The position numbers and the translations under genes are program-made. The notes under the pieces were generated by a model that was not told the origin of the DNA, made no database searches, and worked only from the letters and a program-made list of their open reading frames with translations. Below, piece after piece: positions 61,642 to 64,000 of a stretch of DNA of 64,000 bases. Position 1 is the first letter of the stretch; each line of letters opens with the position of its first letter. This DNA comes from Sunxiuqinia sp963678245 (lineage in GTDB: Bacteria > Bacteroidota > Bacteroidia > Bacteroidales > Prolixibacteraceae). The stretch is taken from assembly GCA_965140765.1 (NCBI GenBank), contig OZ223308.1, forward strand, positions 558,001 to 622,000. The letters run 5' to 3'.

Positions 61642-62030
61642 CTATAATCTCTATTAATAATTTATATCTCGGTATTCTGTTTAAAAAACATAAAACGATT
61701 GAGCAACAACTATGGTTGTTATTTTTTTCAGTTTTAATCCTGATACCTGATCAATCTCTCTGCTTGTTCCAATCTGCGGGAAATATTGCGAATAATGATT
61801 CGATCATTAGTTCGTTTTTTTCGTTGCGCAAGTTAATGATTTTTACAGTACAAATTATTTGAACAGGCGGTAGTTTTGTTTTCGATGACTTATTGAACCG
61901 CCCCGTATGGTACCGAGCGATAACAAAAGGAAGGACCGAGGCTCGCCTACGCTGGATGGTCTAAAAGCCTCTCTCTGCTAGTGTTTGCTAGCGGGGCAGG
62001 CTAGTCGATTAGGCACAGGCCGTTCTCAAT
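61642..62030. other. Hairpin-rich spacer between TonB receptor and antiporter
   Basis: The receptor-proximal half is AT-rich and should hold its promoter, but no clear box was seen. The other half is GC-richer with a hairpin GCTAG/CTAGC (61977-61981 with 61988-61992, extendable to about 9 bp with wobbles) followed at 61995-62015 by a sequence loosely like the 28-nt repeat. No supported gene. Confidence 0.5.
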
Positions 62031-63092
62031 TTAAGGATATATAATTGTAAAAATGTAAGTTGCAAACAAGGCGATTAGAATAACACCATAAATAATATTT
62101 GTTCTACCCTTAGACAATGAAAGCATTACGGTAAATACTGATAAACCTAATAATAAGGTCGTAATATTGTCAAGCCCTAAGACAATATCGATATCAAAAG
62201 CTATACTTACAAATGCAACAGTTGGTATTGTTAATCCAATGGCAGCTAACGCAGATCCTAAAGATAAATTCAGACTTGTTTGTATATCGTTTTTATGAGC
62301 AGCTTTTACTGCTGCAATTGCCTCAGGTAATAATATGACTGATGCTATGATAATTCCAAGCAATGATTGTGGTAAGCCTGCATTAATTATAATCTTCTCG
62401 ATGGTAGGAGAAATAGTTTTTGCTAATAAAACAACGATAACCAAACTAACTAGCAAGAAAGCAAGATTTAAATAGATCGGCTTTTTCTCTTGACTATTTT
62501 CATGATTTATTGTTTGGTTTGACAGGAAGTAATTTCGGTGCCGTATAGTTTGGATGTATATAAATGTCGCATAGATGACTAGACAAATTATTGATACGAA
62601 TATGAGCTGAGGATTACTAAAGTCTGCCTTATCCGGATTCCCAAGAAAATTCGGTAAGACTAACGATAAAACAAGTATTACAACTAAACTTACCAAAGCG
62701 GTATTGACTGATTTTTTCTCAAAAGCCTGTTCAAAATGCTTATAACTGCCAATTAAGATACATAGCCCAATTATTGTTGTCAAAAGAATCATTGCCGCAG
62801 CAAAAACAGTATCTCTGGCTAAATAAGCGGCCTTGTCCCCTCCAGCAAGCATCAATGATACAATTAGAGATACTTCTATTACGGTGACTGAAATTGCCAA
62901 AATAATGGTACCAAATGGTTCTCCAACTTTGTGAGCAATTATTTCAGCATGAACCACTGCCGCAAGTATAGAACCAATTAATAACCCGACAACAACAAAT
63001 TGCCCAAAGATATTTAGTTGAAATAGACCAACTGCATATGCAATAATCGCCAGCATTGGTACTACAATGCTCCATTTAGGTAGATTTTTCAT
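62031..63092 (-). CDS. chaA: ChaA-type calcium/sodium:proton antiporter
   Basis: Inner-membrane CaCA-superfamily exchanger of 353 aa with about 11 hydrophobic helices. The first alpha repeat is VVHAEIIAHKVGEPFGTIILAISVTVIEVSLI-like (HAEIIAHKVGEPFG, around 48-61, with the ion-binding glutamates), and the second is LLGIIIASVILLPEAIAAVKAA (around 243). Length fits bacterial ChaA (about 366 aa). The exported ion is calcium or sodium by family; no regulator is adjacent apart from the truncated AraC gene farther upstream. Isolated in the accessory region. Confidence 0.9.
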   Translation of the reverse strand: MKNLPKWSIVVPMLAIIAYAVGLFQLNIFGQFVVVGLLIGSILAAVVHAEIIAHKVGEPFGTIILAISVTVIEVSLIVSLMLAGGDKAAYLARDTVFAAAMILLTTIIGLCILIGSYKHFEQAFEKKSVNTALVSLVVILVLSLVLPNFLGNPDKADFSNPQLIFVSIICLVIYATFIYIQTIRHRNYFLSNQTINHENSQEKKPIYLNLAFLLVSLVIVVLLAKTISPTIEKIIINAGLPQSLLGIIIASVILLPEAIAAVKAAHKNDIQTSLNLSLGSALAAIGLTIPTVAFVSIAFDIDIVLGLDNITTLLLGLSVFTVMLSLSKGRTNIIYGVILIALFATYIFTIIYP

Positions 63093-63156
63093 TTTATATT
63101 TTATTTTGCTTGCCCCTTACGGTCACTTGTAAGTTGTCGTTGCGGATTTCGAAGAG

Positions 63157-63181
63157 CGTCAGTGTCCGACAGGACATGACG
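63157..63181. repeat. Hairpin in the chaA-RDD spacer
   Basis: CGTCA and TGTCC (63157-63161, 63163-63167, one-base bulge) pair with GGACA and TGACG (63172-63181) around a GACA loop. It lies in a 150-nt GC-rich spacer without a gene. Confidence 0.7.
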
Positions 63182-63241
63182 TTTAAGAAAGGAGCAGAAC
63201 AACGCACTCCGCTGTTCCCGCAATGCAATTTGCAATTACTT

Positions 63242-63634
63242 TTAGTCTTTATAAATAACCACTGATTTAACTATTATGTCATGGATTGCTTTTCCCTTTT
63301 TGTTCCCGGATATAGTCAATAATGAAATCCATCCCAATAAAACTTTCACTAGATATCTAATTATAGCAAGCGGGAAAAGAATATTTTTATCTTGGTTTGT
63401 TTCTCGTTTTACTCTAATCCCAAAAATTATATGACCAATCGTTCCGCCAAGTGTACTTGTCAAAAGTGGGTCATAGAGAAGGAAAATAAATATGAATGCA
63501 ACTATTCGTGCAAAGTCAGGTACATTATCAAAACTTTCAAACAAGTATGTTGCTCCAACAATGAAAATCACAAGTATGATTGAATCTGTTACAACAGCCT
63601 TAACTCTTGTTGAAACTCCCGGGTAATTTTGCAT
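63242..63634 (-). CDS. RDD-family membrane protein
   Basis: Protein of 130 aa with three hydrophobic helices (SIILVIFIVGATYLF, FARIVAFIFIFLLYD, AIIRYLVKVLLGWISLL). RDD features are STRVKAVVTDSIIL at the N-terminus (Arg, Asp), GGTIGHIIFGIRV after the second helix, and the closing KGKAIHDIIVKSVVI. The family is of mixed or unknown function; some members are linked with sodium or osmotic homeostasis. Single gene between hairpin-rich spacers. Confidence 0.85.
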   Translation of the reverse strand: MQNYPGVSTRVKAVVTDSIILVIFIVGATYLFESFDNVPDFARIVAFIFIFLLYDPLLTSTLGGTIGHIIFGIRVKRETNQDKNILFPLAIIRYLVKVLLGWISLLTISGNKKGKAIHDIIVKSVVIYKD

Positions 63635-63808
63635 TTCCAGATTCTATATTTTTTGTTTTAAGAAAATGCTAACGTTTAGTATAAGAATAGTAGCCGATTG
63701 CGTGGCACTTTCCTGTCAAGTTACAAGAAAATTGAAGCGGGCTACAACCCTTGAATTTACTAATGTATAGGCTATTATTTTTATGCATTGCTAGGCACTG
63801 GGCTTTTT

Positions 63809-64000
63809 TTAATTCAGGTTTTTCCTAAATTCGTTTGGGCTCATAGCCGTTTTCTTTTTAAAGATTTTACTAAAATATTGAGGATATTCAAATCCTAAAG
63901 CATATGCGATTTCGCTCGCACTTTCGTTGGAATTCAGTAGTCTGTTCTTTGCTTTTTCTATAACGTATTGATGAATATGGTCTTGAGTGCTTTGTCCTGT
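63809..64000 (-). CDS. AraC-family regulator, C-terminal part (cut by window end)
   Basis: A reading frame open at the window edge codes 63 residues of the AraC DNA-binding domain: HIHQYVIEKAKNRLLNSNE, then the second helix-turn-helix SASEIAYALGFEYPQYFSKI and FKKKTAMSPNEFRKN, ending at a TAA. This is the normal end of an AraC protein; the sensor domain lies beyond the window. Not adjacent to an obvious target except the RDD gene. Confidence 0.85.
   Translation of the reverse strand, partial: TGQSTQDHIHQYVIEKAKNRLLNSNESASEIAYALGFEYPQYFSKIFKKKTAMSPNEFRKNLN

Noticed and set aside
61620..61862. Plus-strand 80-codon hydrophobic open frame
   Set aside because: It overlaps the start and presumed promoter of the minus-strand TonB receptor, has no recognisable family and no promoter of its own; AT-rich sequence gives such frames by chance.
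57573..64000. Integron attC sites in the spacers
   Set aside because: I looked for GTTRRRY/RYYYAAC core pairs at spacer ends and found none convincing; no integrase gene is in the window.
1..64000. CRISPR arrays, tRNA and rRNA genes
   Set aside because: No regularly spaced repeats, no T-loop GGTTCRANNCC with acceptor pairing, and no rRNA-like conserved stretches were seen.

Overview
The window is chromosomal DNA from a member of the Bacteroidota. The evidence is a full-length sprA (type IX secretion translocon), a secreted protease with a C-terminal T9SS sorting domain, two TonB-dependent receptors, a DUF4271-hemD pair, a HU/SPOR fusion, and promoters of the Bacteroidota type (TTG, 17-23 nt, TAnnTTTG) ahead of many genes. 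The gene set suggests a marine or sediment member of class Bacteroidia, perhaps Marinilabiliales; that placement is inference. No rRNA, tRNA or CRISPR array was found.

Layout. 0-10 kb: nitroreductase, then a pdxA-ruvA-sprA operon. 10-20 kb: lipocalin-like protein, U32 peptidase-family protein, a large DUF3352-like envelope protein, a TonB receptor followed by lipoate ligase, and dtd-mazG-like-deoC. 20-25 kb: a MurNAc and muropeptide salvage island (murQ and murK diverging from a murT-like symporter and a dipeptide epimerase). 25-30 kb: polyprenyl synthase, ArsR regulator, QueD/PTPS, DNA polymerase I. 29.6-36 kb: a minus-strand RND efflux operon (TolC, adaptor, pump, PII-like protein, DUF2892). 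36-48 kb: galE, HU/SPOR protein, trpS, a TrpB2-type tryptophan synthase beta chain behind a leader ORF and terminator, rbfA-methyltransferase-LolC/E-like permease, MORN-repeat protein, TetR regulator, RNase R. 48-52 kb: a GH32-fold protein that appears to lack catalytic residues, and the T9SS-exported metalloprotease. 52-57.6 kb: an aromatic amino-acid operon (tyrA, DAHP synthase/chorismate mutase) behind a Phe/Tyr/Trp-rich leader peptide and attenuator, then rnpA, hemD, DUF4271 and a Dus enzyme.

57.6-64 kb looks accessory. Single genes (HAD hydrolase, GFA-family protein, a histidine-rich-plug TonB receptor, ChaA-type antiporter, RDD protein, a truncated AraC regulator) sit on the minus strand, separated by hairpin-rich spacers. 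One 28-nt direct repeat flanks the GFA gene.

The most interesting signals are the aromatic attenuator at 52.07-52.23 kb, for which antiterminator, terminator and stall codons can all be read from the sequence; the similar leader ahead of trpB2; the degenerate GH32 protein; a nine-G tract inside sprA; the PII-like gene inside the RND operon; and the repeat-flanked GFA unit.
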